Below, piece by piece: positions 5,997 through 6,727 of a DNA stretch of 6,727 bases; position 1 is the stretch's first letter, and every line of letters starts with the position of its first letter. Below the pieces are notes generated by a model. The model did not search any database, had not been told where the DNA came from, and saw nothing but the letters and a program-made list of their open reading frames with translations. The position numbers and the translations under genes are program-made. The DNA lies in the NCBI GenBank assembly GCA_900313845.1, contig OMTC01000099.1, positions 1-6,727 of the forward strand, written 5' to 3'. This stretch comes from an uncultured Prevotellaceae bacterium (lineage in GTDB: Bacteria > Bacteroidota > Bacteroidia > Bacteroidales > Bacteroidaceae).

Positions 5997-6727
5997 ATGC
6001 TCAACGAAGCAATCCAACTCCTTAGTCAACTCATCGCCACGCCTTCCATCAGCAGGGACGAGCAGGCGGCTGCCGACATCCTACAGAACTACTTGCAAGA
6101 CAAAGGGTTTCAGCCTCAGCGCCACGGAAACAACCTGTGGGTGCTTTCTCCCGACTTCAACGAAAGCAAGCCTACCATTCTGCTCAATGCGCATATCGAC
6201 ACGGTGAAACCCGTCTCTGCATGGCAGCGAAATCCCTTCCAGCCCTCGCTCGAAGGCGACACCCTCTATGGCTTAGGTTCCAACGACTGCGGAGGAGGGC
6301 TTGTCTCCTTGCTCCAAGTATTCATCACACTCTCCAGTTCTTCATCCTTCACGCTTCATTCTTCGTTCAACTTGGTTTACTTAGCTTCCTGTGAAGAAGA
6401 AGTGTCTGGCAAGAATGGCATTGAAAGCGTACTTCCGTTGCTTCCAAAAATTGACTTCGCCATTGTAGGCGAACCTACTGGCATGCAACCCGCCATTGCT
6501 GAAAAAGGACTGATGGTGATAGATGCCACGGCACATGGGAAGGCGGGGCATGCAGCCCGAAACGAAGGGGACAACGCCATCTATCGTGCCATGAAGGACA
6601 TCGCTTGGATTCAGCAATATCAATTCCCTAAGCAAACGTAGTTATTGGGTCCCGTGAAAACCACCGTCACCATCATCAATGCTGGCACACAGCACAAGGT
6701 GATTCCTGACACCTGCACCTTTACCAT
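5997..6727 (+). pseudogene. argE: ArgE-type M20 family deacetylase, 5' part, with an in-frame TAG at codon 215
   Basis: M20 zinc hydrolases of this type remove the acyl group from N-acyl-ornithine in arginine synthesis; Bacteroidetes often use N-succinyl rather than N-acetyl intermediates. The start MLNEAIQLLSQLIATPSISR is family-like. Visible motifs are AHIDTV with His66 and Asp68, GLGSNDCGG with Asp97, SCEEEVSG with catalytic Glu134 and metal-binding Glu135, the GEPTGM stretch with Glu159, and GKAGHAARNEG of the dimerisation domain with His185. The family usually runs to about 350 residues. Codon 215 (6639-6641) is TAG, yet the same frame continues to the window end with conserved sequence (LLGPVK, INAGTQHKVIPD). 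Reading therefore stops after 214 residues, without the C-terminal metal histidine. It is probably a recent nonsense mutation or a base error. A short repeat array lies within the coding region at 6341-6368. Another M20 amidohydrolase remains possible. Confidence 0.8.
6341..6368 (+). repeat. Period-7 TTCACGC-type array inside argE
   Basis: Four heptamers in register, TTCATCC, TTCACGC, TTCATTC and TTCGTTC, lie in the argE coding sequence. They encode the Ser-rich stretch SSSFTLHSSF at about 115-124, between the helix after the Asp97 motif and the strand NLVYLASCEEE. TTCACGC is identical to units of the array at 193-244. This loop looks longer and more Ser-rich than in relatives I recall, where a short charged turn joins the same elements. 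Three units make 21 bp, so an insertion of three units keeps the frame. Confidence 0.6.

Noticed and set aside
6639..6641. TAG as a recoded amino acid codon or pyrrolysine site
   Set aside because: mreD ends in TAG and no recoding machinery or structure is visible; a point mutation or base error is simpler.

Overview
The window reads as chromosomal DNA of a Bacteroidetes bacterium, most likely a Prevotella/Segatella-type member of the Bacteroidales. This rests on three things: the gene order purH-mreB-mreC-mreD-mrdA, the close family resemblance of the proteins, and two promoter -7 elements of the Bacteroidetes form TAnnTTTG with no recognisable Shine-Dalgarno sites. The genus is inference. 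I see no mobile element, CRISPR array, RNA gene or phage gene, and no candidate for an undescribed multi-gene system. The unusual points are in the details of ordinary genes and in short repeats.

Layout. Positions 1-228 are non-coding and repetitive: two copies of a GC-rich hairpin repeat, then two period-7 arrays facing each other around a short palindrome. From 229 to 5617 all genes are on the minus strand. In transcription order they are purH (here only the IMP cyclohydrolase half), mreB, mreC, mreD and mrdA (PBP2). Positions 5618-5996 are a divergent promoter region. From 5997 to the right edge on the plus strand lies an ArgE-type M20 deacetylase, interrupted by an in-frame TAG at codon 215 and cut by the window end.

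How the genes work together. MreB filaments under the inner membrane, with MreC and MreD, position and activate the PBP2 transpeptidase for lateral wall synthesis (the elongasome or Rod complex). RodA, the usual partner glycosyltransferase, is not in the window, and at least 228 bp of repeats follow mrdA. purH supplies the last step to IMP and is the promoter-proximal gene of the run. ArgE belongs to arginine/ornithine synthesis and is transcribed away from purH.

Points to look at: the nonsense codon in argE with the frame intact beyond it; a PurH that stops cleanly at its domain boundary; a TolA-like Lys/Glu/Ala helix on the C-terminus of PBP2; and TTCAYNY-type heptamer arrays at four places, one inside the argE coding sequence and one forming the 3' end of mrdA.
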